A stretch of 64,000 nt of DNA from Brucella haematophila (GCF_005938105.1 NZ_VCPE01000004.1:1-64000); one strand, 5' to 3'. Shown: positions 25,848 through 34,802, counted from the stretch's first letter. Notes: generated from the letters alone by a model not told the origin. Numbers and translations: made by a program.

Positions 25848-26606
25848 ATGACAGCGACAGTTTCCACTCCCTTGGCTGAACAGAAGAAGAAGGTGCTGCG
25901 CCCGCGCGATGCAGCCTCGTTGCTTCTGATTGACCGCTCGGCAGGCACGCCGCGCGTGCTGATGGGCAAGCGTCATCACAGCCTCGCCTTCATGCCGGGA
26001 AAATTCGTTTTCCCAGGCGGTCGCGCCGATTCGATTGACGGCGCAATTGCAGCCGCAAACGAACTCAGCCACGATGACACACTGAAACTTTTGGATGGCA
26101 TGGGCTCTCGCCCATCCATGCGCCGCGCCCGCGCGCTCGGACTATGCGCCATCCGCGAGACATTCGAAGAAACCGGACTGCGTGTAGCCTATCCGGTCGC
26201 CGATGATTCTTCCGCTGAACCACCGCACGGCCTTCCGGCCAATCATCAGGACTGGCGGGCTTTTCTCGGTCAGGGCGCTCTGCCTGCACTGTCGAGCCTG
26301 CGATATTTCGCCCGTGCCGTGACCCCGCCAGAACATGTCCGTCGATTCGATACCCGCTTTTTCATCGCGTTTTGCGACAGCCTGCCAGAATTCGGCAAGC
26401 AACAGCTCGCACCAAGTGGCGAACTGGAGAATCTCGACTGGGTATCGATTGATGATGTGACCAAGCTCGACGTCGCGCTCATCACCCAGATCATATTGAA
26501 GGAAGCCAAAAACCTTCTGGCTGAAACACGCCTTGATTTGCCTGCTGCCCTCCCGGTGGTGCAATACCGTATGCGGCACGGCCGCTTTGTCCGTGAAGTG
26601 ATCTGA
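25848..26606 (+). CDS. Nudix hydrolase
   Basis: A 252-aa Nudix protein. The Nudix box is split by an insert: GKFVFPGGRADSIDG, about 35 residues, then ALGLCAIRETFEETGLRV, where R-E-T-F-E-E-T-G is the metal-binding helix. This long-insert form is typical of NUDT19/RppH-unrelated, possibly CoA-ester-directed Nudix proteins, so the substrate is open. It lies ten bases after the DUF983 gene and four bases before the MFS gene, in an apparent five-gene operon from topA. Confidence 0.88.
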   Translation: MTATVSTPLAEQKKKVLRPRDAASLLLIDRSAGTPRVLMGKRHHSLAFMPGKFVFPGGRADSIDGAIAAANELSHDDTLKLLDGMGSRPSMRRARALGLCAIRETFEETGLRVAYPVADDSSAEPPHGLPANHQDWRAFLGQGALPALSSLRYFARAVTPPEHVRRFDTRFFIAFCDSLPEFGKQQLAPSGELENLDWVSIDDVTKLDVALITQIILKEAKNLLAETRLDLPAALPVVQYRMRHGRFVREVI

Positions 26607-26610
26607 ACTG

Positions 26611-27840
26611 ATGAATAAAGAAATTCCAGCAACCGACCGTGCTTCTAACAAAACGAGCGCGGCAGGTGTAAAAGGCGCTCCTCCGCAAGAAGGCCAGATG
26701 CACTGGCGTTCGCTTGCAGCTGCCATTGCGACCATCAGTGCGGTGGGCGCTGCTATCGGGCTGGGCATTCCGCTTCTCAGCGTGCTGCTGGAAAGCCGTG
26801 GTCATTCGGCAAGCCTCATCGGCGCCAATACGGCAGTTGCAGGCCTTGCCTCCATCGCTGCGGCCCCGCTCGCCGCCCCAATCGCCGCAAGGCTTGGCGT
26901 GGTCAAGGCCATTTTCCTGATGCTCATCATCGGCGGCGTTGCCTTCCTCGGCTTTCATTTCTTCCAGCCGCTCTGGGCGTGGTTTGCGCTGCGCATCGTG
27001 CTGCATTTCGCACTGACGGTACTGTTCGTCCTGTCTGAATATTGGATCAATGCCTCTGCGCCGCCTGAAAAACGGGGGCTGGTGCTTGGCATCTACTCCA
27101 CATCGCTTTCGCTCGGTTTCGCGCTGGGGCCGTGGCTTTTCTCGAAAATCGGCAGTGCCGGCGGCCTGCCGTTCTTCGTCGGATTCGCGATCATCATGGT
27201 TGCGCTCATCCCCGTGACGATTGCCTGGCGCGACAGCCCCGATTTTGAGGAAGGCGAACATGTTCCCTTCCTTCCGTTCATTTTCGCGGTACCGACCGCA
27301 ACCATGGCGGTCTTCGTCTTTGGCGCCGTGGAAACGGGCGGCTTTGCGCTCTTCCCGGTCTTCGGTGCGCGGATCGGTTATCCGGAAGCAGATGCAGCGC
27401 TTCTGCTGACAATGATCGGTCTTGGCAATGTGCTGCTGCAAATTCCGCTCGGGATTATCAGCGACAAGATTCCGGATCGGCGTAAACTTCTGCTGTTTTG
27501 CGCAGTCACGGGTCTCATCGGCATGATCGCGCTGCCCTATCTGATGAACCAGTGGTATCTGATGGCGGGCGTCTTGTTTTTATGGGGCGGCGTCGTGGCT
27601 GGTCTTTATACGGTAGGCCTTGCCCATCTCGGCTCGGAACTGACTGGCCGCGAACTGGCCTCCGCCAATGCTGCCTTCGTGTTTTGTTATGCAATTGGCA
27701 TGCTGGCAGGCCCGCAGGCCGTCGGTGTCGGCATGGATGCTTTCGGCCCGGCAGGTTTTTCGTGGACGCTTGGGGTATTTTTTGCCGCATATGCGATCTT
27801 TGCAGCAGGAAGACTGCTTTTCAGAAAGAAGCGGTCTTGA
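26611..27840 (+). CDS. MFS transporter
   Basis: A 409-aa inner-membrane transporter of the major facilitator superfamily with twelve predicted spans after a ~30-residue hydrophilic N-terminus. Recognisable pieces are the inter-helix-2/3 region (LAAPIAARLGVVKAIF), GIYSTSLSLGFALGPWLF (motif C-like, G-x-x-x-G-P) and IPLGIISDKIPDRRKLLL between the halves. It resembles YcaD/UMF-type drug or sugar-phosphate efflux carriers, but no substrate can be named. It starts four bases after the Nudix stop and is the last gene of the run. Confidence 0.88.
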   Translation: MNKEIPATDRASNKTSAAGVKGAPPQEGQMHWRSLAAAIATISAVGAAIGLGIPLLSVLLESRGHSASLIGANTAVAGLASIAAAPLAAPIAARLGVVKAIFLMLIIGGVAFLGFHFFQPLWAWFALRIVLHFALTVLFVLSEYWINASAPPEKRGLVLGIYSTSLSLGFALGPWLFSKIGSAGGLPFFVGFAIIMVALIPVTIAWRDSPDFEEGEHVPFLPFIFAVPTATMAVFVFGAVETGGFALFPVFGARIGYPEADAALLLTMIGLGNVLLQIPLGIISDKIPDRRKLLLFCAVTGLIGMIALPYLMNQWYLMAGVLFLWGGVVAGLYTVGLAHLGSELTGRELASANAAFVFCYAIGMLAGPQAVGVGMDAFGPAGFSWTLGVFFAAYAIFAAGRLLFRKKRS

Positions 27841-27926
27841 CTTTTCGGCCCCAATCCGTAGTTATGCGGCGAATTTCCGCTGCCGGGTGAATTGCCGGAA
27901 TCGCTGGCGGTTACCATCCATAGAGT

Positions 27927-27987
27927 ATGACCCCGGAGAATGGGAACCCGATAAGCGGGTCCGGTTTCCGAAAAGGTGATGCTCCGG
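27927..27987. repeat. RIME-like repeat fragment
   Basis: The stretch ATGACCCCGGAGAATGGGAACC...GGTTTCCGAAAAGGTGATGCTCC resembles the widespread rhizobial/Brucella intergenic mosaic element whose core reads 'ATGATCCCGAAAAGTGGGAACCGGTTTTCGG...GATCATGC'. It lies 26 bp before rpmG, between it and the MFS gene, and can fold on itself. Identified from memory of the consensus, not by alignment. Confidence 0.55.
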
Positions 27988-28013
27988 CAAAGTTAAAGAG
28001 CAGGTATTTCGAT

Positions 28014-28181
28014 ATGGCCAAGGCTACGACGATCAAGATCAAGCTTTTGTCGACCGCTGACACCGGCTTCTTCTACGTTACGAAGAAGAACAGCCGCACG
28101 ATGACGGAAAAGATGACAAAGACCAAGTACGACCCGATTGCGCGCAAGCACGTCGACTTCAAGGAAACGAAGATCAAGTAA
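28014..28181 (+). CDS. rpmG: 50S ribosomal protein L33
   Basis: A 55-aa ribosomal protein of the large subunit, near the E site. The sequence [20 protein letters not shown], followed by YVTKKN and [18 protein letters not shown], is the normal cysteine-free alphaproteobacterial form. The start at 28014 follows AGAGCAGG; an upstream in-frame extension to 27927 falls within the repeat and is not part of the gene. It has its own strong terminator. Confidence 0.97.
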   Translation: MAKATTIKIKLLSTADTGFFYVTKKNSRTMTEKMTKTKYDPIARKHVDFKETKIK

Positions 28182-28218
28182 TTCGTTTCCTGCGTTGCCC
28201 TTGCGGCAACCGGAATCA

Positions 28219-28247
28219 AAAAAGCCGTTTCTCACGAGACGGCTTTT
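28219..28247. terminator. Bidirectional terminator between rpmG and pleD
   Basis: AAAAGCCGT...ACGGCTTTT hairpin followed by TTTGTTTTT on the plus strand and an A/T-rich flank on the other. It lies 38 bases after rpmG and 30 bases after the pleD stop, serving both convergent genes. Confidence 0.85.
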
Positions 28248-28276
28248 TGTTTTTGATCTGATGTTTATCAAAACAG

Positions 28277-29662
28277 TCAGGCTGCCGAAGCGACCACCCG
28301 ATTGCGCCCGTTCTTTTTTGCGAGATAAAGCGCGGCATCGGTTCTGTCGAACAACGCTTCAACGCTGTCACCCATCAGGCGCAAGCCTGCCAGACCGACA
28401 CTGATCGTCATATTGACCTTGTGACGCCCGCTGGCGACCGAAAAGGGCACAGCCTCCACGGAGGTGCGGATACGCTCTGCAACAGCCGCTCCGGCCTGCA
28501 AATCCGTATCCGGCAGCACGACGATGAACTCCTCGCCGCCATAGCGGCACATCAGGTCCATGCCACGGATATTCTTGCGCAGGCGCGAGGCGAATTCACG
28601 CAGAACGTCGTCACCCGCATCATGCCCGTACTGGTCGTTGATGCGCTTGAAATAATCGAAGTCGATCATGATGACCGTCAGCGGGCGCTCCCGACCCGTT
28701 GCGCGGCTATACAGCACCGGCATATGCGTATCGAGATAGCGGCGATTGTGCAGGCCTGTGAGGTCGTCGGTGACGGCCATGGTGATGGAGCGGTTCAGGC
28801 TCTGCCGCAGCAGATCGTTGTAGCACTTGCGCTTGATCTGCGTGCGCAGCCGCGCAAAAAGCTCCAGCTTCTCCAGCGGGCGCATCAGATAGTCGTTGAC
28901 GCCGAGTTCCAGCGCGCGAACGACAAGCGCGCCTTCATCTTCCCGCACAATGAGGATAATGGGCACCAGTCGGGTGCGCTCGATGGTGCGTAATTGCGAA
29001 CACAGACGCAGCGGATCGTAATAGGTAAACGCTGCCGAAACGACGATGCTGTCATAATCCGCCTCGATGGCCTTGATCAGAGCGGTATTGGCATCATTGG
29101 CGATATCGACGCGGTAGGTTTCGCTCAAAATCAGGCGCAAACGCGCTGCTGCCGTTTCATCTTCGTCCACAATGAGAATACGGGCGGCGTCCTGCCGGTT
29201 CGGGCCCGAACCGGAAACCTTGGCTAAAAGCAGCGCTTCAACTTCTGCATCAGCCACGCTGTTGCTGCGCTGGAACAGTTCGTCCGACACCAGCTTCAGC
29301 CGGGCGAGGCTCTTCACGCGGGACATCAAGTGAAGATCGTTGACCGGCTTGGACAGGAAATCGTCTGCGCCCGCCTCCAATCCGCGAATCTTATCTTCCG
29401 GGCGGTCAAGCGACGTCACCATGACGACAGGAATGTTGGAGGTGCGCGGGTCGTCCTTCAGCTTGCGGCAGACCTCGAAGCCATCCATGCCGGGCATGAG
29501 AACATCGAGCAGGACGACATCAATCTGGCCGCCAAGACAAATCTCGAAGGCATCAACCCCGTTATAGGCGCTGACAACTTCATAATATTCAGCAAGCAGC
29601 CTTGCTTCCAGGAGCTTCACATTGGAAGCCACATCATCGACGACGAGAATTCTGGCAGTCAT
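28277..29662 (-). CDS. pleD: Response-regulator diguanylate cyclase PleD
   Basis: A 461-aa cell-cycle regulator with two receiver domains and a GGDEF domain. Receiver 1 (1-120) begins MTARILVVDDVASNVKLLEA, has the phosphoacceptor Asp in VVLLDVLMPGMDGFEV and the KPVND lysine. Receiver 2 (~150-270) is degenerate. The GGDEF domain has CRYGGEEFIV with an RGMD inhibitory site five residues before it. In Caulobacter, phosphorylated PleD makes c-di-GMP at the stalked pole. The ribosome-binding site GAGGGGG is clear. It lies 22 bases downstream of divK, as in relatives. Confidence 0.96.
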   Translation of the reverse strand: MTARILVVDDVASNVKLLEARLLAEYYEVVSAYNGVDAFEICLGGQIDVVLLDVLMPGMDGFEVCRKLKDDPRTSNIPVVMVTSLDRPEDKIRGLEAGADDFLSKPVNDLHLMSRVKSLARLKLVSDELFQRSNSVADAEVEALLLAKVSGSGPNRQDAARILIVDEDETAAARLRLILSETYRVDIANDANTALIKAIEADYDSIVVSAAFTYYDPLRLCSQLRTIERTRLVPIILIVREDEGALVVRALELGVNDYLMRPLEKLELFARLRTQIKRKCYNDLLRQSLNRSITMAVTDDLTGLHNRRYLDTHMPVLYSRATGRERPLTVIMIDFDYFKRINDQYGHDAGDDVLREFASRLRKNIRGMDLMCRYGGEEFIVVLPDTDLQAGAAVAERIRTSVEAVPFSVASGRHKVNMTISVGLAGLRLMGDSVEALFDRTDAALYLAKKNGRNRVVASAA

Positions 29663-29684
29663 GATCCCCCTCGCCTGGTCGAGC

Positions 29685-30056
29685 CTAAGCGTCGCCCAGA
29701 TAAGACTTTATCGTTTCTATAAATCTTGGAACAGAAATAGGCTTCGAAATATAGGCCTCACATCCGCCCTGCCGGATGCGCTCCTCATCGCCTTTCATGG
29801 CGAAAGCCGTGACGGCGATCACCGGAATATGGCGCAGTTCTTCATCGTCTTTCAGCCACTTGGTCACTTCCAGACCTGAGACTTCCGGAAGCTGGATATC
29901 CATGAGAATGAGATCTGGCCGGTGTTCGCGTGCGAGATCAAGCGCCTCGAGACCGTTTCGTGTCCGGATCGTTTCGTATCCGCTGGCTTCGATAAGATCG
30001 CGAAACAACTTCATATTCAATTCGTTGTCTTCGACGATCATTACGCTTTTCGTCAT
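29685..30056 (-). CDS. divK: Single-domain response regulator DivK
   Basis: A 123-aa lone receiver domain: [20 protein letters not shown] (acidic pair), phosphoacceptor Asp in [13 protein letters not shown], Thr in [10 protein letters not shown], and Lys in [12 protein letters not shown]. DivK relays signals from the PleC/DivJ kinases to the CtrA pathway and controls asymmetric division in Caulobacter and Brucella. It is first in the divK-pleD pair, with AGGGAA before the ATG. The 230 bp upstream contain a TTAACC half-site (30163-30168) that might be a CtrA box, but a second half-site at the right spacing is missing. Confidence 0.96.
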   Translation of the reverse strand: MTKSVMIVEDNELNMKLFRDLIEASGYETIRTRNGLEALDLAREHRPDLILMDIQLPEVSGLEVTKWLKDDEELRHIPVIAVTAFAMKGDEERIRQGGCEAYISKPISVPRFIETIKSYLGDA

Positions 30057-30286
30057 CGAAACTTCCCTGGGGCAATTCCCCGGCCCGATTTTTCATTCAT
30101 CCACTGGCATTGGCTGACACCAGACAGTGCGCGCCGACATTCCCCTCGGTGCACTCTTTGATTTAACCTCATTTCATTGACGAAAGGCAAATAATTCCGT
30201 TGTCGCTACAAGGGCATGCATCTTATATGAAAACAATAGCAGGCCTTAGCGGCGGCTGTTTGAATTGCTTGAAATGGAGAGTGACG

Positions 30287-30589
30287 GTGAAAACGCTTAT
30301 GAACGAAACAGAAGCGCAAGGCCTCGCCATTGAAGCTTTGGCATGGCTCGCGCAGGATAAGGATTTGTTGCCCCGCTTTCTGGCACTGACGGGCATCGAA
30401 GCCTCATCCATTCGTCAGGCTGCGCGTGAACCGGGTTTTCTGGCCGGTGTGCTCCAGTTTTTCCTGAGCCACGAACCGACACTGATGCGCTTCTGCGAGG
30501 AAACCGGGCGTGACCCAGCTATCATCGAGAAAGCGGCCTCGTTTTTGCCCGGCGGTGCAGGCCAGCATTTGCAGAGCGGCGCCGACTGA
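30287..30589 (+). CDS. DUF3572 family protein
   Basis: A 100-aa soluble protein of a family restricted largely to alphaproteobacteria. Characteristic pieces are EALAWLAQDKDLLPRFLALTG, ...AAREPGFLAGVLQFFLSHEP and the ending GRDPAIIEKAASFLPGG. The function is unknown. GTG 30287 follows GGAGAG by five bases; ATG 30299 and the upstream ATG 30227 are alternatives. Divergent from divK and convergent with rnk. Confidence 0.8.
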   Translation: MKTLMNETEAQGLAIEALAWLAQDKDLLPRFLALTGIEASSIRQAAREPGFLAGVLQFFLSHEPTLMRFCEETGRDPAIIEKAASFLPGGAGQHLQSGAD

Positions 30590-30621
30590 TTCGAAGACGC
30601 CGTTCTGTTTCAAACCTGATT

Positions 30622-31047
30622 TCAGGCAGCAGTTGGACCGGTAACAACCTCTTCCGCTGTTGAAACGCTGATAACGTTCAACTCATGTGCTCGCCCGTCG
30701 CGTGCGGTCCATGAAATCGACTGGCCGGGCGCAAGGCCGATCAATGCCGTGCCAATCGGGGTCAGAATCGAAACCTTGCCCTGAGCAATGTCCGCCTCGC
30801 CAGGATAAACAAGCGTCACACGGCGCTCATGCCCGTCATTGGAACGGAATTCAACCACCGAGCCCATATGCACGACGTTCTGCGGCAGGCGCTTGGCGGG
30901 CACGACCTTGGCGCGGTCAAGTTCGGCCATCAACTCGTCGGCGATTTCCTCGTGCTGCTCGGAGACGCTGTTGGCCAGCCCCATCAGGCGCTCGTAGTCA
31001 ACGTCACTGACGACAATATTAGGCTTCTTGCGATTCTTGACGCTCAT
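30622..31047 (-). CDS. rnk: Nucleoside diphosphate kinase regulator Rnk (GreA/GreB-like)
   Basis: A 141-aa protein resembling E. coli Rnk: an N-terminal short coiled coil (IVVSDVDYERLMGLAN...ADELMAELDRAKVV) and a C-terminal GreA/GreB FKBP-like domain (VVHMGSVVEFRSNDG, RRVTLVYPGEADIAQGKVSILTPIGTALIGLAPGQSISW). Rnk binds RNA polymerase near the secondary channel but lacks the long Gre coiled coil and cannot cleave transcripts. Single gene, convergent with the DUF3572 gene. Confidence 0.9.
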   Translation of the reverse strand: MSVKNRKKPNIVVSDVDYERLMGLANSVSEQHEEIADELMAELDRAKVVPAKRLPQNVVHMGSVVEFRSNDGHERRVTLVYPGEADIAQGKVSILTPIGTALIGLAPGQSISWTARDGRAHELNVISVSTAEEVVTGPTAA

Positions 31048-31357
31048 GGCGATAGCTCACTGTTATAAAGATAAATATCTCCGAGCGCCTTGGCTCGAAG
31101 CGGATGATTGGGATGTTTTTGTGAAAGCGCTTATCGAGTTCGCTTGAGACAAGCGACGAACCATCCCCCGGAGCCCATCTGCGCTAGGCAGGGCTCGAGG
31201 GCCTTTATCCCGCGATCGGTTGAACCCGATGGAGTATGGCGGCGAAATGGTTGTTCATGACACTAAACTTGGTGATATCGCTGCCAATGTCAAGAGCATG
31301 GCGGTTAGGCTCGGCTCTGCCAGTGGCGCTGGGCAGGATTGATGATATAGAAGGTAT

Positions 31358-31372
31358 GTTCCTTTTATGTTC
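31358..31372 (+). promoter_or_regulatory. LexA (SOS) box of dinB
   Basis: GTTC-CTTTTAT-GTTC, an exact match to the alphaproteobacterial LexA operator GTTC-N7-GTTC. It lies 21-60 bp upstream of the possible dinB starts. DinB is an SOS-regulated polymerase in many bacteria, so the site and gene support each other. The remaining ~300 bp back to rnk show no gene I can support. Confidence 0.85.
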
Positions 31373-31431
31373 GTCAGGCCAGCTACATTCCGATGATATC
31401 TGGCCCGCCGATAATGCTGTGCATGTTCACG

Positions 31432-32769
31432 ATGGTTGAGAATTTCGCCGGAAACAGTTCTGAGCAAGGCTTATGCCGCGACTGTCTGTCGTTGCAAAAG
31501 AGCGCTTCCGTGCGCCGCTGTTACTCCTGCGGCAGTCCGCGCCTGATACGACACCCGGAACTTTACAGGCTGACGCTTGCCCATATCGACTGCGATGCTT
31601 TTTACGCGTCGGTGGAAAAGCGGGACAATCCTGAACTGCGCGACAAGCCGCTCATTATCGGCGGCGGTAAGCGCGGCGTCGTTTCCACCGCTTGTTATCT
31701 CGCCCGTATTCACGGCGTGCGCTCGGCCATGCCGATGTACAAGGCGCTTGACGCCTGTCCGGAAGCCGTCGTCATCAAACCCAATATGGAGAAATATGCC
31801 CGCGTCGGGCGCGAGGTGCGGCAGCTGATGCGCGATCTCACCCCTTTGGTCGAACCGCTTTCCATCGACGAAGCGTTTCTCGATCTCAGCGGCACCGAAC
31901 GATTGCACAAGGCACCGCCCGCCGTTGTTCTGGCGCGCTTTTCCAAACGTGTTGAAAGCGAAATCGGAATCAGCGCGTCCATCGGCCTGTCCTATTGCAA
32001 ATATCTCGCCAAGGTGGCTTCCGATCTTGAAAAGCCGCGCGGATTTTCCGTCATCGGAGAAGCAGAAGCGCTCGATTTTCTGCGCGACAAGCCGGTGAGC
32101 ATGATCTGGGGCGTCGGCAAGGCATTTGCGGCCAAGCTGCAAAGCGATGGCATCCGCGACATCGGTCAGCTTCAGACGATGGACGAAGGCGCGCTGATGA
32201 AGGCCTATGGCACAATGGGCCAGCGTTTGTATCGCCTGTCACGTGGACAGGACAGCCGGCGGGTCGAACCTGATCACGACATGAAAAGTATTTCGGCGGA
32301 AACGACCTTCAACACCGATCTCTCGACCGCTGCCGATCTGGTTCCGGTTCTGCGTGCGCTTGCCGAAAAAGTATCGCGTCGCCTGAAAGCGGGCGAAATT
32401 GCCGGACGCACGGTCGTGCTCAAGCTTAAAACACAGGATTTCAAGCTGCGTACCCGCAATCGCCAGCTTTCCGACCCGACCCAGCTGGCCGACCGCATTT
32501 TCCGCCATGGATTGCAGCTTCTGGAAAAGGAGCTGGACGGCACCAAATTCCGACTGCTTGGGATTGGCGTCAGCGAACTATCCTCAAACGACCGCGCCGA
32601 TCCGCCCGACCTCGTTGACACGCAAGCTACAAAGCGCGCCGTCGCCGAAACCGCCATTGATCGCCTGCGCAACAAGTTCGGGCTGAATGCAGTGGAAACG
32701 GGTTATACCTTCTCGAAAGGCAACCTCGCACGCACGCAGACACCATCAGACCGCGACGATGAGGATTGA
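31432..32769 (+). CDS. dinB: DNA polymerase IV (DinB) with N-terminal cysteine motif
   Basis: A Y-family translesion polymerase of about 445 aa. The catalytic core starts at ~residue 50: [19 protein letters not shown] (first Asp), [33 protein letters not shown] (catalytic Asp-Glu), [17 protein letters not shown], and [11 protein letters not shown] (helix-hairpin-helix). The little-finger domain follows. Before the core lies a zinc-finger-like tetrad C15-x2-C18...C30-x2-C33 ([23 protein letters not shown]), a pattern seen in rhizobial DinB proteins. The start is uncertain: ATG 31393, 31423 or 31432; none has a clear ribosome-binding site. A LexA box lies just upstream. Confidence 0.93.
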   Translation: MVENFAGNSSEQGLCRDCLSLQKSASVRRCYSCGSPRLIRHPELYRLTLAHIDCDAFYASVEKRDNPELRDKPLIIGGGKRGVVSTACYLARIHGVRSAMPMYKALDACPEAVVIKPNMEKYARVGREVRQLMRDLTPLVEPLSIDEAFLDLSGTERLHKAPPAVVLARFSKRVESEIGISASIGLSYCKYLAKVASDLEKPRGFSVIGEAEALDFLRDKPVSMIWGVGKAFAAKLQSDGIRDIGQLQTMDEGALMKAYGTMGQRLYRLSRGQDSRRVEPDHDMKSISAETTFNTDLSTAADLVPVLRALAEKVSRRLKAGEIAGRTVVLKLKTQDFKLRTRNRQLSDPTQLADRIFRHGLQLLEKELDGTKFRLLGIGVSELSSNDRADPPDLVDTQATKRAVAETAIDRLRNKFGLNAVETGYTFSKGNLARTQTPSDRDDED

Positions 32770-32879
32770 GTGGTGTGCTGCCTGAGGGCATCCAAACCGC
32801 TCTGTTAAGCGACTAAACCAACTTGTTTCGCCGCGAGACTTACGGTTCAATCTCGGTGGATATAGACACGGAGGGTAGA

Positions 32880-33179
32880 ATGCTCACAGGACCACTATGT
32901 CGAGCGGGCCGCGCACTCGTTGAAATTTCGCGCGATAATCTTGCGAAGCTGTCAAAAGTGGATGCATCGATTATCGAAGACTTCGAACGCAAAATCGATA
33001 AGCCTTCGGCCGAAGTCATCAACAAGCTGCAAGTTGCTTTAGAAGACCTGGGCGCGGTCTTTATCCCGGAGGACGAGCGCGGAGTTGGCGTTCGGTTGAA
33101 ATTCACCGCCTCGGAAGCCAAACGCATAGCTATCCTTGAAGGTGAAGGCGGCATCATCGCTCAGGATGACGTGACCTGA
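32880..33179 (+). CDS. XRE-like helix-turn-helix protein, 99 aa
   Basis: A small putative regulator. The N-terminal two thirds form a lambda-repressor-like HTH: CRAGRALVEISRDNLAKLS (helices 1-2), KVDASIIEDFERKIDKPS (recognition helix 3 and 4), NKLQVALEDLGAVFIPED (helix 5). The remainder (GVGVRLKFTASEAKRIAILEGEGG) is a short tail common in a rhizobial family of such proteins. ATG 32880 follows GGAGGGT by three bases. It lies 110 bases after dinB, probably with its own promoter. Target unknown. Confidence 0.82.
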   Translation: MLTGPLCRAGRALVEISRDNLAKLSKVDASIIEDFERKIDKPSAEVINKLQVALEDLGAVFIPEDERGVGVRLKFTASEAKRIAILEGEGGIIAQDDVT

Positions 33180-33269
33180 CACACCGCTCGTGTGGCCCCG
33201 CAAAGAGCCGTTGGTACGACAAATGCGCAATGCAATGGGAATCATGGCAGCAAGGCGCAAATGAGCGCC

Positions 33270-33289
33270 TGCCCCGCGTAAACGGGGCA
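33270..33289 (-). terminator. Hairpin after small secreted protein gene
   Basis: TGCCCCG-CGTAAA-CGGGGCA, seven bases after the stop of the minus-strand gene 33296-33505. It has no clear U-run; a terminator is likely but not proven. Confidence 0.5.
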
Positions 33290-33295
33290 AATCAC

Positions 33296-33505
33296 TCAAC
33301 CGCCCAAAATGGTCCGTCCACCGGCTAGGCCGGACCCCGAGCCTGTCGGGAATCCCGCCCTGTTCTTGCCAGCCGCGACGATAGTCGCGGTAGACTTTGC
33401 GGATTTTACTGTCTGAGTGTCTACGTTTCCGTTCGCTGGTGCGGCGGCAAATGCAGTTCCCGTTACCATGAATGCACCAATGGCTATCAAAGCTATGGCC
33501 TTCAT
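33296..33505 (-). CDS. Small secreted protein, 69 aa
   Basis: The first ~22 residues form a signal peptide (MKAIALIAIGAFMVTGTAFA, cleavage after AFA). The mature part of under 50 residues is rich in Ala, Gly, Ser and Thr and ends in a glycine-rich segment (GSGSGLAGGRTILGG). There is no cysteine and no family I recognise. AGGAGG lies four bases before ATG 33505; an immediately preceding ATG at 33508 is also possible. Single gene with its own hairpin downstream. Confidence 0.68.
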   Translation of the reverse strand: MKAIALIAIGAFMVTGTAFAAAPANGNVDTQTVKSAKSTATIVAAGKNRAGFPTGSGSGLAGGRTILGG

Positions 33506-33752
33506 CATTCCTCCTCTGCTGGTCTTGCCAGCATGACGCCGAAATACAATGAGATCATGCCGGCGTTGTCACACAATCCAGGTTGAGCAAACGCTAGAAT
33601 TGGCTTCGGCGCTATACGGCACTTGTCGTATTTCGATACGAGAAGGCTATTTGGATGCGATCAACAATATTGAATCTTTACATGGCTGTAGCATAAGATC
33701 GATAATAGAAGTCTGGGCGGGACATGAACCATATTGGCAGGAGAGCCACCTT

Positions 33753-33962
33753 ATGTCACCGAAGCTCAAAGCCGCGCTTGTCGGCGCAATCGTTGCAATT
33801 GTCGTAGGCTTCGCCGCATCGCAAGGGTTGATCAGCCAACAGACGGCCGAAGAAATCAAGGCCAAGACAAACGAAGTTCTTTCAGAAGAACCTGCCCCCG
33901 CTCCCACACAGACGCCTCAGCCGCAAACGAATGAACCCCAGCCGCAAGCACAGCAACAATAG
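33753..33962 (+). CDS. Small membrane-anchored hypothetical protein, 69 aa
   Basis: Starts MSPKLKAALVGAIVAIVVGF, an uncleaved-looking membrane anchor, followed by a helix (QQTAEEIKAKTNEVLSEE) and a Pro/Gln-rich tail (PAPAPTQTPQPQ... QAQQQ). GGAGAG lies eight bases before ATG 33753; the frame is open to 33549 but without a start signal. Probably faces the periplasm. Function unknown. Confidence 0.65.
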   Translation: MSPKLKAALVGAIVAIVVGFAASQGLISQQTAEEIKAKTNEVLSEEPAPAPTQTPQPQTNEPQPQAQQQ

Positions 33963-34128
33963 GCTTGCACCTGTATTCCGACCAGCATCGCGCTAACAGC
34001 TGGCTTCGCACGCACAGCGGTTCAGACAGAAACCAACGGTACCGGAGAGGGTGCAGAGTGAACAGATTGCCACACTCAAGAAATTAATCATTGAGTGCCA
34101 AACACTTACAGCGATTGCGGGAAAGAGA

Positions 34129-34202
34129 TGGAGGCCTCGCCCGGAATCGAACCGGGGTGCAAGGATTTGCAGTCCTCTGCGTAACCACTCCGCCACGAGG
34201 CC
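34129..34202 (-). tRNA. tRNA-Cys (anticodon GCA)
   Basis: On the minus strand: acceptor GGCCTCG/CGAGGCC, D-arm region GCGG...GCAG, anticodon stem AGGA/TCCT with loop CTGCAAA (anticodon GCA, cysteine), T-arm CCCGG-TTCGAAT-CCGGG, and encoded CCA (TGG at 34129-34131). The 74-nt length is normal. It lies alone between two small-protein genes; the flanking ~170 and ~250 bp show nothing else I can support. Confidence 0.96.
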
Positions 34203-34450
34203 TTCCTGAGAGCGTTTCCAAATCAATTGGTTGTGCTCTGCGCAGTTCCAATATTGATCCCCGCCCGCTTCGTCAAGCGATTCGAGACCTTTGTGTAAAA
34301 ATTCCTTGGTGTTTTCCATTGCCATGCGAATGAACGCCGGAATGCTGACAATCCGTTGCAAATTGGCACGAGTCAAATGTGATCGCGAGAATATTAGAAC
34401 CTTGCGATCTGTTAACTCGTTGGAAAGAACAGGCTGTGCAACAATAGCAC

Positions 34451-34636
34451 ATGAGACAAGCCTCACCATGGAGACGCGTTAAACACGCCGTTTGCGTCGT
34501 GTTGAGAGTGGCAGTGCTCGCCGCCCCTATTCTGCTCGCATTGGCGGCCTTGACCATGGTGACCAATCCGGATGGCAACAGGGCGCCAGTTCCAGATAAG
34601 GGCGTTTCTGGAGGCACAGCCCCCACCGGCAACTGA
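34451..34636 (+). CDS. Possible small membrane protein, 61 aa
   Basis: Basic N-terminus (MRQASPWRRVKHAVC) followed by a hydrophobic span (VVLRVAVLAAPILLALAALTMV) and a short Pro/Gly-rich tail ending GGTAPTGN. The layout fits a one-span membrane protein, but there is no clear ribosome-binding site and no family is recognised. It may be an accidental ORF. Confidence 0.35.
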   Translation: MRQASPWRRVKHAVCVVLRVAVLAAPILLALAALTMVTNPDGNRAPVPDKGVSGGTAPTGN

Positions 34637-34802
34637 TCCCGTCAGACTCTGCGATAAATGGAACAGTTTGGTTTCAGCGCGGATAACTGAGCTGTGGAGC
34701 AATTTGTTGTTACAAATTGCAACAACGGGAAACCTTGCCGCCGGATCGTCGATTTAAATAGCTTTTAGAGATGCTGCCATCATTCAATTGCGGAGATGGT
34801 TT

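Noticed and set aside
30163-30168. TTAACC half-site upstream of divK as a CtrA box
   Set aside because: The second half-site at the required spacing is absent, and a six-base match is expected often by chance.
33993-34469. 158-codon minus ORF over tRNA-Cys
   Set aside because: Covers the tRNA gene, has no start signal and no domain-like composition.
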